From contig JSYX01000368.1 of the NCBI GenBank assembly GCA_000787465.1, positions 1 to 35,232 on the forward strand: a DNA stretch of 35,232 bases, in the 5' to 3' direction. A program made the position numbers and the translations under genes. Positions 23,973-34,229 of this stretch are shown here, in pieces. Source of the DNA: Thermomucor indicae-seudaticae. Its lineage: Eukaryota > Mucoromycota > Mucoromycetes > Mucorales > Lichtheimiaceae. Below the pieces are notes generated by a model, which saw nothing but the letters and a program-made list of their open reading frames with translations, did not search any database and was not told where the DNA came from. The first letter of the stretch is position 1. Each line of letters begins with the position of its first letter.

Positions 23973-24484
23973 ATGAAGTTTCCGATCCTTAGCATACTTT
24001 TCTGGTGGATTTCTGTAGTTCACGCCGCTGTAACCTTGAGGCAATCCTCAGGTCGCGCTGAGCGCGTTCTTGCTGCGAAACGAGGCGTTTCTTCCCAGAC
24101 ATTCAGCGGCACAGGAACTTGGTTCATCCCTTCTACCGAAGGTGGTTCCACAGGTGCATGCGGCAACTACAATGCAGATGATGCTATGATTGTTGCGCTG
24201 GTGAGTATCTTCCTCTTACCCTTTTGTTTGTCTTTCCTCCAAAAGGTTAATAACATGGAGGACTATAGAACACTGATCAGTATGGCGATACTTCGTCCAA
24301 GAGCGACTGGTGCGGTAAAAAGGTCAAAATCACTGCAGGAAGCAAATCCGTTACGGCCACCATCACCGACGCTTGTCCAAGCTGCGGCTATGGCGACCTA
24401 GACATGACGCAAGCCGTTTTTGAAAAGCTGGCTGATCTTAACATTGGCGTTCTGCATATAACATGGTCACTGGTTGGCAACTAA
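23973..24484 (+). CDS. Secreted expansin-like protein (double-psi beta-barrel), copy 1
   Basis: Small extracellular RlpA/barwin-like domain protein; relatives loosen or bind cell-wall polysaccharides without hydrolysis. Exons 23973-24200 and 24269-24484 (GT...AG, 68-nt intron) give 147 residues. Signal peptide: MKFPILSILFWWISVVHAA. Domain marks: FSGTGTWFIPSTEGGSTGAC, NTDQYGD, WCGKKVKITAGSKSVTATIT, DACPSCGYGDLDMTQAVFEK, and a final ITWSLVG strand. The catalytic-type Asp of DAC and the four domain cysteines are kept. Only the barrel is present, without the second carbohydrate-binding domain of true expansins. It sits inside the transposon-rich region, between the KDZ fragments and the Harbinger relic, and has a paralogue 3.4 kb downstream. 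Confidence 0.9.
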
Positions 24485-24776
24485 AAGCATCTTCCTGGTG
24501 AAGATGATTCTTCGTATATGGACTTTGTTTGGGTGGCAGGATACACCATAGTAATAAAATTGTCTTCACTGTGGCAAGAGTTCTATGTAGCGTTTCTATA
24601 GTCTAAAAATCGACATCGGAAAAATCACGCCTTTCTATAGACCTTTGTGAAAATCGGCAGCTTCGGAGTCTTCTATATGTTATCCAGAGGACCCGTATGA
24701 AGATCAAACGGATTCCGCGCGGCTTCCAGAGTTCCAAATTGAGCAGAATCAAACACCCAACAGTTCAAAAGAACCG
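24485..24776. other. Downstream region of expansin-like copy 1
   Basis: About 290 bp with the 3' untranslated region of copy 1. Nothing else recognised; no clear terminal inverted repeat for the neighbouring relics. Confidence 0.35.
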
Positions 24777-25402
24777 TTAATTCCATAACATTGCACCTAA
24801 TGTTTGAAGCATGTTGCTGCACCATGCCATGTGTTCATCCAGAGACCTTTGGTCCAAGGACGTTGAATCTATAAGAGGTCCAACGCATGCGCGAGTGCAC
24901 ATCATTGCTTGAGGTCCAACTCCTTTGCCAACTTCATGCTGAAACCTGCACGTCGGACACACCACTGATGGCGTCTTCCCGGTTTGGTTACAACACTTGG
25001 TAATTCCATTATGAAAGCAGCTCGCATGTTTATCGACTCTTAGCGTAATAACTCGACTACAAGTTTTGATTTTGGCCACAAGCAAGCTTTGGTAGCACGC
25101 ACTCCCCTTCCGTCTATCCACGAACCTTCAAGGATCCAAGATCTTTTTGCTCCACATACCTTCAACGGTGCAAGTGCATGCCATCTGATCCAGCTTCTGT
25201 TGCCTCTGTGCCCGCTTAACTGCTTGTATCCACGGGTGGATCGTAGTGGGTAACCGCTGCAATCATTCGAGCAGAATGTTCTGGTTGGGTGACATGGTTC
25301 AGCGCCCTTACGCTCTGGTGCACAAGGAAAACGTTTGTCTCTATGTGAACAAGATCTATAGCATGTTGGACACAATGTCCTGGCGAGAGCAGGCGCTTTC
25401 AA
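24777..25402 (-). pseudogene. Cysteine-rich broken frame, possibly RING-like
   Basis: The minus strand holds protein-like stretches rich in Cys/His. The most coherent is VDKHASCFHNGITKCC followed by SVVCPTCRFQHEVGKG and a tail ending at TAA 24777 (114 codons). Its spacing is loosely RING-like (C.FH..I..C then CPTCR). Upstream, the same frame reads TIHPWIQAVKRAQRQQKLDQ and MACTCTVEG, separated from it by one TGA (25128-25130). An overlapping frame at 25270-25402 also reads a Cys-rich stretch (LCPTCYRSCSHRDKRFPC), so the 5' part is ambiguous. Probably a decayed gene, perhaps a second open frame of the adjacent transposon. Family not established. Confidence 0.35.
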
Positions 25403-25449
25403 AATCTAAGTTTATTTGCTCCCTCTAAATTAATGCACATTGTCAAGTG

Positions 25450-26644
25450 GGCCTATGTTTCACACCCTGTCTGGACTACGCCAAATGCATCGATAAGTTT
25501 GAATGGAAAGGGTAAAAGTGATTTAAAACGCTGCACAAATGTACTTAAGGAACGGAACACGGCAGCCTCTCCGTGTTGCGGAAGGCGATCACAGCGAGCA
25601 GGCTTAACACCTTTAAGCGGCATGCCATCTGCGATTTGGACGACTGTGAAAGGGCTTTTTGTGTGGCTTGAAGCATGTCCAGACTCTGAAATCAGGAGTC
25701 AGTACATCGTTTACAGCACCCTCTGTGATTATCGAATAGTCTATATACAAATGCAGTATCATGTTTTTCGCTAATCCGATAATCTTCATACTTTACAGGA
25801 TTGTAGAGCGCATCTTCAATAGCTTGGCTGCTGCAGGCAACCTGCAACGAATGTTGCGAGCGACTTGCCTGCCGGATACCATTCGCTTTGCACAATATCT
25901 GTGCCATCTGCCATCCCTACGCATTGGCTAAAGGCAGATCTTTGGATTTCTTTCAAGTCAGCTTTCGACTGGACTCGTTCATCAGCAGACGACCGCGACA
26001 ATGAAGTCTTTAAGTCTGTTCTCTAGAGCGCCCCGTAAGCCCCTTCTGAATTCCAAGGCTGGAATTGAAATCGTTATGCGCCACTCTAAAGATTGTGATC
26101 TAAAGCTGGACGCGTACGGGTGCGCGCTCACTATCGAACCCGTCGTGAAAGTTTGGATAGTCCATTATCAGCTACAGTAATGGATCGAAGGTGGTCTTTT
26201 TCATACGAAAGACTGTCCTGAAGCGAGCCGAGTCTAGATTGAGAAGAAGCAAGTGTCGCGGTTATGGTGCTTTTCGCGAGGAACAGGCTGACGAAGGTGG
26301 CATATGTCCGTTATCCCACGCTGGAAAAATTCTCGATCCATAATCTCGAGCAAGTCATTGCACTCAAGGACCATCCTCCCCTTGTACTCTCAGACTGCGT
26401 CAATTGTAAGAACTCTCACGTCCTCTGTGTTTTCTTCATCCTCCAGGCCGTTGGAAGACGAAGGACGCTGAGCCAAAGCATCGCAAAGCTCACGAAATCT
26501 TTCAAGGGTCGTTGACGGGAAGACCGCTTGGCATTGCGACGACGGTGTCGATGAGCTTAGAAACGGAAAGGCGTATTCAAACTCAAGATTGAAAGACCCT
26601 TCGCTATATTCGCTGCATTGCGGCATACAGGAAAGCTTCAGCAA
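25450..26644 (-). pseudogene. PIF/Harbinger-type DDE transposon relic
   Basis: Plant/animal/fungal PIF-Harbinger elements encode a DDE nuclease. Minus-strand blocks in family order: an N-terminal leader (ERFRELCDALAQRP, ~26450; VREYKG-type segment ~26380; LLEIMDREFFQRGITDI ~26310), then FRTVFRMKKTTFDPLL and LIMDYPNFHDGFDSERAPVR (~26110-26220), then QRSAFSQCVGMADGTDIVQS (~25890-25960), where the Asp of ADGT is the expected first catalytic acid. A weaker block, FRSLSTFVQRFKSLLPFPFK (~25500-25570), fits the region near the last catalytic acid. Stops at 26390-26392 (TGA), 26172-26174 (TAG) and 26100-26102 (TAG) plus frameshifts make it inactive. Terminal repeats were not found. Confidence 0.6.
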
Positions 26645-27572
26645 CAGTGGGAAATCGCCACCTCAGTCAAAAAATCCAGGGACAGAAATTTCCCTGACTT
26701 TGGAAAATGCTCATAAGGAAATGATATACAGTGAAATTGGCTCTGCTAAAATCCGCGATATATTGACTTTTCGTTATAAACTGCTGTTTACAACTTTGTA
26801 TAATTCGCTTTTGCCAAAGTGATCTGCAAAGCACAACAGGAAATACAAGAGACGAATTGCTCCGGAAAAACGAGAACCCGTTAATTAAAGATTCATGCGG
26901 AGAAAGCTGGAGCGGATCACAGCAGCTGATTCAAACATCACGGTTTACTGGTTGAATTTCAGTCAGGTTGATGCTTCCTTGCTTTATGTGGCAACAAGGC
27001 CTACACGAGATTTTGTCAGTTTGTAGAAACGAGTGTTTAGGCGGTCTATATATGCGTCGCTATGCATGCGGACAGTACTTCTTGTAAGGTTTTCCTGCGC
27101 CAGACTGTCTCCCCTTGTATGATGCATACTCGCCCGATGAAGAACCTGGGGTCAACATTTCGAATATCTTTAGAGATCGACGATATCTTGTCAAAATATT
27201 GTGCTGTGTCACAAAGTAATATCTAAGCAACGTGGAATGTAATTAATCTCCATGAGACCAGAGAGCATTTAGAATAGCTTATTTGCTCTTGCGAAACTTG
27301 CCCTTTCCCCCTTGGGACAGAACGCAACCCGTTCCCGTACCCCTTGGACGCACACTGTCTATTACTGTGTCCAAATCAACCGAATACGCTTATACAAAAC
27401 AGCGTTTGCTCCTTACCTATCGATTCCAGCAGTAACAGATTGCGCATTCCTCTCCTATTTCTTAAATCCTGGCTCCTTTCCCTTTGAAAACTCGATTTTT
27501 CTTCATCTTCTTTCTTTCCCTCTCTCTCACACACGCTTCTTCCAGAAATCAATCCACAAGACCGAAAAGAAA
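26645..27572. other. Gene-free region upstream of expansin-like copy 2
   Basis: About 930 bp without a supportable gene. The last ~80 bases before the start codon of copy 2 are strongly pyrimidine-rich (runs of CTTT and CTCTCTC at ~27500-27540), a common fungal leader. Plus-strand frames here are short and unlike any family. Confidence 0.4.
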
Positions 27573-28285
27573 ATGAAGTGGTCGAAATACGCATGCATGA
27601 TCCTATTTTTTCTGGCAACCCTTGTAGCAAGCCAACCCATTAAGCGTGGTGGCTGTAGTAATGACTACTTAGCAGCTGTTTCCGAAGTCGTCGATACCAT
27701 TACTGGCATCTTTGAAGGCTTTGCAACCTTCTTCCATCCAGTCACAGAAGGTGGCCCATTAGGTAAGCTTTTTATGGCATTCATGTCTTGCGATATCCCT
27801 TCCCCTTCTCTGACAAGGCTGTATGCATTCAAGGCGCTTGCGGCCCTCGTGAAAATGACAATAGCGACATTGTGGCACTGGTAAACTAATTATCCTCTTC
27901 AGAAACGGAACAGCAAGGAACTTGAGGATAAACGCTCATGTCATTTTGCATATTTTCTAGAACTTGCATCAATACGGAAATGCCAACCAGAAGAGCGAAT
28001 GGTGTGGCAAGAAAGTCTGGATCCGCGCTGGTGCCAAGTCGACAGTGGCAACTATCACAGACGCCTGTCCCGGCTGCAAAGAAAGTATGTAGAAGGAAAA
28101 TAAGCTTAGTACCGCCATCAAGAGATCGTAACACTAACAATCTAATAATCAATGATACAGACTCACTGGATTTGACGCCTGCTGTCTTCAACCGTCTGGC
28201 AGACCCTGTAATTGGTGTTATTCCCATCAAATGGTGCGTTATCGGGACACCCGGCTGCAACTACAAAGGCGGCGAGTGCGACTGA
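27573..28285 (+). CDS. Secreted expansin-like protein (double-psi beta-barrel), copy 2
   Basis: Paralogue of the protein at 23973-24484. Exons 27573-27762, 27834-27880, 27961-28084 and 28161-28285 give 161 residues. Signal peptide: hydrophobic run CMILFFLATLVAS. Barrel marks: FATFFHPVTEGGPLGACGP, DIVALNLHQYGNANQKSEWC, GKKVWIRAGAKSTVATITDA, CPGCKENSLDLTPAVFNRLA, and IPIKWCVIG. Compared with copy 1, it has two extra introns, a longer N-terminal linker with one Cys, and a C-terminal extension with three more cysteines (KWC...GCNYKGGECD), so extra disulphides are likely. The intron in the shared position (after DIVAL / MIVAL) supports common descent. Cell-wall role is inferred from the family. 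Confidence 0.92.
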
Positions 28286-28725
28286 GAGTCTTCCACCCGT
28301 TATTCCCTATTTATGAGAAGAACTGAATCTCACCCTTTTGCCCTTTATATGTACGATTAGAAAATTGGGTAATATACTACAAATACCCTTTACTTCTCTT
28401 CTCCCCACTCTTTCTGCGCTCGTTCTTCTTGGTATATCTCGTATTTATTGGAATCATAATCCATAACGCAACACGCTCTCTGTTGAGCTTATGTCGGCTG
28501 AAAACAGCCACCGCTCATACACACTGGATTCCCCCATTTTCGCGATGGATAGTCCATCTCCGTAATAGCATGGTTCAAGGGAAAAGAAATATTTTACATT
28601 AGCAAACGCGCACTGATCATCAATAATGGTATCGTTGATTGATAGAAGACAAGAATAAAAGAGAAGCTGCGTCATCTAGGATTGCTGAATACAATGACGC
28701 CGCTAGACAGGAATCAGATCTGCCA
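28286..28725. other. Convergent intergenic region
   Basis: 440 bp between the stop codons of expansin-like copy 2 (+) and the ERT1-like gene (-). A/T rich; contains both 3' untranslated regions. A minus frame at 28454-28675 shows no family. Confidence 0.4.
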
Positions 28726-30754
28726 TCAGCTAAGCAAGGGAAGAAACTGTAACCAGACGGATAATCAGAAGACAGGTGTCATTTGTGGTATGACGAAACG
28801 TACTTACGTTGCCTACAATTACACTGGGCAAATCGAAAATATCTCGTTTGATGGTGAAGCAGAACGTACACGGAACAGCCTTTTGAGCTGGGGTACGAAG
28901 GATGCAAGAGTAAATGCATGCCTTGTCGGTATTATCGAACGCATGTGTAGAGAATTTCTCCCAGTATTCCACGGCTGACCCATTATCCATAAGCTGTATC
29001 ATCATGATGAGTCACACTGAAGCATCCAGCAGGAAAATGAACGCATACCTCGTATATATACGTCTTCTTGCTTAATAAGACATCTCTTTGCCATTGCGTC
29101 AACAACGAAAACTCTTTACCGACCAAGCATATTTCTCCGGTACGACGCCACACCACAGTCGGGGTCCCGGAGAAACTGATCAGCTTCTCGTACTCCTACA
29201 ATCGAGATACATGCAATATCTACATCAGCACCCCAGACTTTATTAAGTGTACTTTGACGTACCAGCAGCGTCCGCTGGAAGCATTTTTCCATAAATACTA
29301 GATCTTCTTCTGTAAGGTTCATGATTAGAGCCAAAAAGGAAGGCCGAAACAGAGCCAGCGCCCGACTGATCCTCATCAGATCTTCACGTCCCATCCTGCA
29401 ACCACGTGAGCACCCCACTTTCCCTTGCTTTTTCACACTCCCAGCTTACTTTTCTTTTACGTAGCGAATCAAATAATGAAATCCTTCTGCATAATTAAAT
29501 GGCTTTCGCACACTGTTGTAGACAGCCTCAGGTGTCCTCTCGTTAGCCTGTTTTCGTCGAGCACTGTGGTTGCTGCCACTCGATGAGACGCTGTCGCGTT
29601 TCATTATCGTTGACGCTACACCTGCGGGTGATGGGTGTTTCTTCTCTGCTCCGGCTATTCCGTTTGGCTGTTGATGCTGTAATTGATGACGATACGTCGT
29701 GGATGTCTGCTGTTGTGCAAGGTTATTAGTATTAGTCGGCACCATGGGTAACAAGTTTGCTAACTGAACAGTTGCTGCGGTTGGAGGCGCTGTGGTGGCA
29801 TTGCTCGCCGCTGCAGCAGCAGCAGCAGTTGTCGTTGGCGTTTGGAACGAAAACGTAGACAATGTTGGTGCGGACGTTACTGGCATCTGCGTTGATGTAT
29901 TTATATATGGTTGGGATGTTTGTGATATAGCTGGCGTCGTGTTACTGACTGTGGTCGTTGACAAGGAAGACGACGCCCCAGGCAGACCACCAGCCTGGTC
30001 ACTAGTACCGAGATCTGCAAGTGGATTTTGCAGCATGTTCCCTATAATGCCATATTCTAAACCGGCAGTGTCGGATCCGAAGCCTAGATCCGCGAGTGAA
30101 ATGTTGAACAGTTGAGCAAAATCCATGAATTGATCTAGCAGGGCCAGTCATTAGCATGACACCTACATCGTTGCTAGCAGCTGTCGACTTACCCATATTT
30201 TGCGGCCCAGTCATGGAGTCAAGGAAGGAAGAAGGAGCCGTGGAAACGGTTGCTATTGGTTCATTAAGAAAACAGTGTCAGTAATGCGAATTTTTAAAGG
30301 TTCAATAAGAAATAGAGCTTTACTTTGCTCAGGAACAGGCTGGGTCTTGGTCTTTTTTCGTGCAGCGTCAGTGCAGGTGTTGGCCAAACCGCGCTTATAG
30401 CAGCTTTGGCAAGGTCGAGCTGAAGGCGCCCAACTTTGAGTCAAGTCATTTGACACGACGACGTTTAAATGCACTTACAACCGTCGCAAGTGAGCTGGGC
30501 CTAGGCGTCGGCGACGAAATATAAAATAGATCATCAAAGAGTAAGCAAACCAATGAGAAAAAACAGAGAGAAGTCAACAATCAGTATTATAACGAACAGC
30601 ACTGGTTTTTAAACAACTTTACTTTGAGGCAATGAACACATGGCTGAATGGCGTTTTTTCGCTTGTTGGAATCAGAGTCAAAGGGATCATACGAGAGAAA
30701 GTTGGTGTTGTTCATTTCTTGAATATTTCCAGTTGTAGCGATACTTTGCGACAT
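28726..30754 (-). CDS. ERT1: ERT1/AcuK-like Zn2Cys6 transcription factor with PAS domain
   Basis: Regulator of gluconeogenesis and non-fermentable carbon use (Ert1, AcuK/AcuM, Rds2 group). Nine exons (30754-30623, 30500-30479, 30419-30324, 30252-30193, 30134-29450, 29395-29263, 29195-29049, 28993-28808, 28746-28726) give 493 residues. Zinc cluster: Cys39, 42, 49, 55, 58, 67 (CVHCLKAQLTCDGSRPCQSC), split by three exons, one only 22 nt. The middle is Gln/Thr/Ala-rich and disordered. The conserved C-terminal half reads [78 protein letters not shown] (PAS) and [20 protein letters not shown], ending NFLPLLS. Choice of the final acceptor at 28747 gives the family ending; the next AG gives a divergent tail. 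Divergent from HIS1 with 555 bp between starts. Confidence 0.94.
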
Positions 30755-31309
30755 GAGCGTTACTACGATGTATATGCAGCTAAAGTTATGCCGACGGGTT
30801 AAATAGAGAGAGAGGGTTTGCGGAAGTAGCGGAAATAAGGGAGGGAAAAAAGAAGAAAAGCGGGGAAGAGCTTCCTTTCGTGTTGCACGGATTTTCAGCC
30901 GAGCCAGTGTTGAATACGACACATGATCCAGTTTGTCTGCTTGTGACACTATCGAAAATTTTGACTTGACCCATTTTGTGATCTCATCATACCATCGTTA
31001 AGCAAAGCACTCCTCAGTAACATTGTATTGAATAGAGGGCTATTGAGTGATTGCTGCAGACTTATCATGTGCAGCGAAAAAGAAGAAGTGCCAAACAAAG
31101 TTTAAAGTGACATCGCGTCTTGCCCTATTTGCACTGTGGGACGATGCATCGCCATTCAGGGCGCCAAACTCTGGTCCCTGGATGATCTACAGTTGTTCAA
31201 TTGAGTGGACACAATCGTAAACACCTTGAAGGCGTGGGAGAAGGAACACAGCTGAAACAGGCAAAACCGGAAGGCTGTCTGGGGCTGTGTTGCCGAATTT
31301 TCTTCCCTG
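30755..31309. promoter_or_regulatory. Divergent promoter region between ERT1-like gene and HIS1
   Basis: 555 bp serving two divergent genes. A perfect general-control (Gcn4/Cpc1) site TGACTCA was looked for because HIS1 is a classic target; only near matches are seen (for example TGAGTGA near 31046). No definite operator. Confidence 0.4.
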
Positions 31310-32328
31310 ATGGATTTGGTTAAAGACCTTGACCAGCGCTTATTGTTCGCTGTGCCTAAGAAAGGACGTTTATACGAGCAATGCCTCGAATTGCTCAGGG
31401 ATTCCGATATACACTTTAACCACAATCCACGTCAAGACATTGCGCTCTGTACCAATTTACCAGTTGCATTGATTTTCCTGCCAGCTGCCGACATTCCAAA
31501 GTATGTCGCGGAGGGTGACGTTGACTTGGGCATTACTGGTCAAGACATAGTCATGGAAAACGAAGTAGAAAACAAAGTATCAGAAATACTGCAACTCGGC
31601 TTCGGTCAATGTCGCCTGTGCGTGCAGACGCCAGTTAATAGCGAACATCAGACTCTGGAGTCTCTAGTCGGTAAACGTATCGTCACAAGCTTCGACGGCT
31701 TTGCACGAAAAGTGTTTGAACCTTTGGATAAAGCTGCTGGCAAGACAACTATCATCAATTACGTCTCAGGTTCAGTAGAAGCTGCGTGTGCATTGGGACT
31801 TGCCGATGGCATTAGTAAGTCAGTCCAATGGCAACATTTTCTAGTCTACTTATTCACTAACTGCTTTTTCCTCCAAAGTTGATCTGGTTGGTTAGTGCAA
31901 ATTGAAATTGTAGATGCAATAACTGTTAAAAGCTCAATTGTCCGGTTTTAGAATCAGGGGAAACCATGCGAGCAGCCGGCCTTCACGACATTCATACTTT
32001 AATGACCACCCAATCCGTTCTTATCGGTAACAAGAACGTGAAACAGGAAGAACTCGTGAACAAGGTCGTGTCGCGAATCCGTGGTGTCATTGATGCTCGT
32101 AAATATGTCCTTTGCACTTATAACGTCTCTCGAGAAAACCTGCCCAAAGCAGTGGCCATCACTCCTGGTCGTCAGGGTGCGACAGTATCTTCGCTGGAGT
32201 CTCATGAAGGTTGGGTGGCTGTTCAAGCATTGATTGAGCGCAAGGAAAAGGGCGAAATCATGGATCAATTGACAGAAGCTGGCGCAACCGATATTCTGGT
32301 CACAGCATTGGCCAGTTGTAGAATGTAA
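31310..32328 (+). CDS. HIS1: ATP phosphoribosyltransferase (histidine biosynthesis, step 1)
   Basis: Condenses ATP and PRPP to N1-(5-phosphoribosyl)-ATP, the committed and histidine-inhibited step. Exons 31310-31814, 31879-31890 and 31952-32328 give 297 residues, the length of the long (HisG_L) form, which has its own C-terminal regulatory domain and needs no HisZ. Marks: LLFAVPKKGRLYEQCLELL, DIPKYVAEGDVDLGITGQD, the PRPP-type loop region SGSVEAACALGLADGI, DLVESGETMRAAGL, and the ACT-like tail (NLPKAVAITPGRQGATVSSL, GATDILVTALASCRM). The middle exon is a 12-nt microexon coding only I-DLV-E with split codons at both ends; skipping it would delete part of the active-site segment but keep the frame. 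Cytosolic. Stop lies 148 bp from that of RACK1 on the other strand. Confidence 0.97.
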
Positions 32329-32476
32329 TCGCCAAGTCACTTGCTTTGTTTCTTCAATCCCATAGATATATATACCTGTAACATGCTTGGTGTTCACACG
32401 AGACTGGGGTGTTTCCACGCTCGGAAAGGAAAAGTGGTTTTGGAGATGCAGTTTAATCAGAAGTATAGATGCAAAT

Positions 32477-33703
32477 CTACAGAGTGCGGGAAACCTGCCA
32501 GACGCGGATGAGGTTATCAGTGTAACCAGAGAAAAGAGTGCTGCCGTCGGCGCTCCAGGCAATCGAGACACATTCGGGGTCACGGGCCTTTCGCTTGTTG
32601 ACTTGGTTGAATTCAGGGCGAAGCTCATCAACCAAAGACTTGTTCTCGAGGTCCCAAATCTTGATGGACGAAGCGGTGGCAGCGCAAAGCCAGTAGCGGT
32701 TGGGCGAGAAGGTAATGGCATTGACGACATCACCGGCCTCAAGCGAGTAGAGGTGCTTGGAGTCGTTCAAGTCCCAAAGCATCACAACACCATCCTTACC
32801 AGCGGAAGCGCAAAGCGAACCATCGGGCGACACGGTGACAGTGTTGATGTAGCCGTTGTGACCGATGAAGTTGGTGCGAAGCTTGAGCTTCGTAAGATCC
32901 CAAACCTTGACGATCTTGTCCCAACCACCGGAGACGATGACAGGGTTGGCAGGGTTGGGCGAGAAGCGAACGCACGAAACCCAGTCAGAGTGACCGTCCT
33001 CAGTGAGCTGGAACTTGCACTCGCCAAGAGTGTTCCAGAGCTTGATGGTCTTGTCACGGGAACCGGAGACGATTTGGCGGTTGTCGGCCGAGAATGAGAC
33101 AGAAAGAACATCGCTGGTGTGTCCGACGAAGCGACGAGTGGTCGTACCGGTGTTGAGATCCCAGAGACGGAGGGTCTTGTCCCACGAAGCCGAGAGAGCG
33201 AACTGACCGTCAGAGGACAAGGTAACGTCTTGAACGAAGTGGTTATGGCCCAACAATGACTTGCGGGGAACACCGTAGCTCAGCTCCTCTCTATCCACAT
33301 ATCCGCTTCAGTATATTTTCACTTGTTGAGATCTACATCTGCTGTCTCTGTTATTACCTAGTAAGGTGCCAGACAATAACGGACTTGTCTATAATCGACT
33401 ATGTCAGCTCTCATCCTTGTTCCATTCCGGAATTCCGTGTACATACCGCGTGAAGCAGACAAAACCATGTCGGGTGCTTCCGACGAGGTAGCAATGGCAG
33501 TGACTAACAGGAAGCGACGCGATTACCACTGCATTCCAGAATGTGTTCGTATAACCAAGTTTCGTCTTACCCCAGTTACCGTGACCTAGTAAAAGTGACA
33601 TTGGCATTAATCGATCCATCCATCCATTCATCCTTCCATTGTAACCTATATACTACGCGATCCGCATACCTTCAAGGGTTCCGCGCAGCGTCAGAGTGTC
33701 CAT
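32477..33703 (-). CDS. CPC2: RACK1/Cpc2/Asc1 WD40 scaffold of the 40S ribosome
   Basis: Seven-bladed beta-propeller bound to the 40S subunit; links translation to signalling and, in fungi, to general amino-acid control. Exons 33703-33670, 33585-33571, 33503-33447, 33388-33358 and 33290-32477 give 316 residues, the usual length. It starts [20 protein letters not shown] and carries the repeated GH...WD pattern ([69 protein letters not shown]). The ribosome-contact segment SASRDKSVIVW is present. The first four coding exons are tiny (34, 15, 57, 31 nt) while the rest is one 814-nt exon. The long exon is G/C richer than its surroundings with biased codons, as expected for a highly expressed gene. 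Divergent from PRP38. Confidence 0.98.
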
Positions 33704-34229
33704 GTTCGCTAGATGGGATGAAAAGGAAGGAGCCACATGTTGCCCGGATCGGCGGCACCCTTCACAGAGCCCGCGGGGAGGCTGCTATCCATTGGAATTC
33801 CGCTTTCAAGACAGTGCGACATTTGCTCTCTAAGTACGTACATCTTGCTGTAGGCTTTCCTGGAGCATGAAGCTCCTTACTTATATACCTTCATGGAATG
33901 TCTTAAAACGACACATTTTAAGGTTCCTTTTTGTTCGAAAGGATATATAATGCTGATACCTGCTGAGCATGTCCAATTTCACTTGCTTGGGCACTGGATA
34001 TTTCTCCTTCTCCAGTTCAATGCTGAAGTTTTATTGCCTACTTCCATTGATATAGCTGTACTTGCTATGCTGTTTGGTTTAAGTATGTCATGAGAGCTAC
34101 GCAACCGTAGGCTTTAGTACAGCGTACGATCCATTATGCTTGTCCCCAAAAAGAGAACGGAAAATCAAGCTGTCCGCGAATCATTGAAAATCAGCTTATT
34201 CTCTCTTCTGCACTTTTGATCGATCGATT
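33704..34229. promoter_or_regulatory. Divergent promoter region between RACK1 and PRP38
   Basis: 526 bp between divergent start codons. Contains T-rich tracts near 34000-34030 and a TATATAA at about 33944-33950. No named operator recognised. Confidence 0.35.

Noticed and set aside
28682..28978. 98-codon plus-strand frame
   Set aside because: It lies opposite the last two exons of the ERT1-like gene and is explained by them.
32387..33097. A 236-codon plus-strand frame opposite RACK1
   Set aside because: It is the mirror of the high-bias RACK1 coding exon; composition and length follow from the WD40 repeats, and there is no family resemblance.
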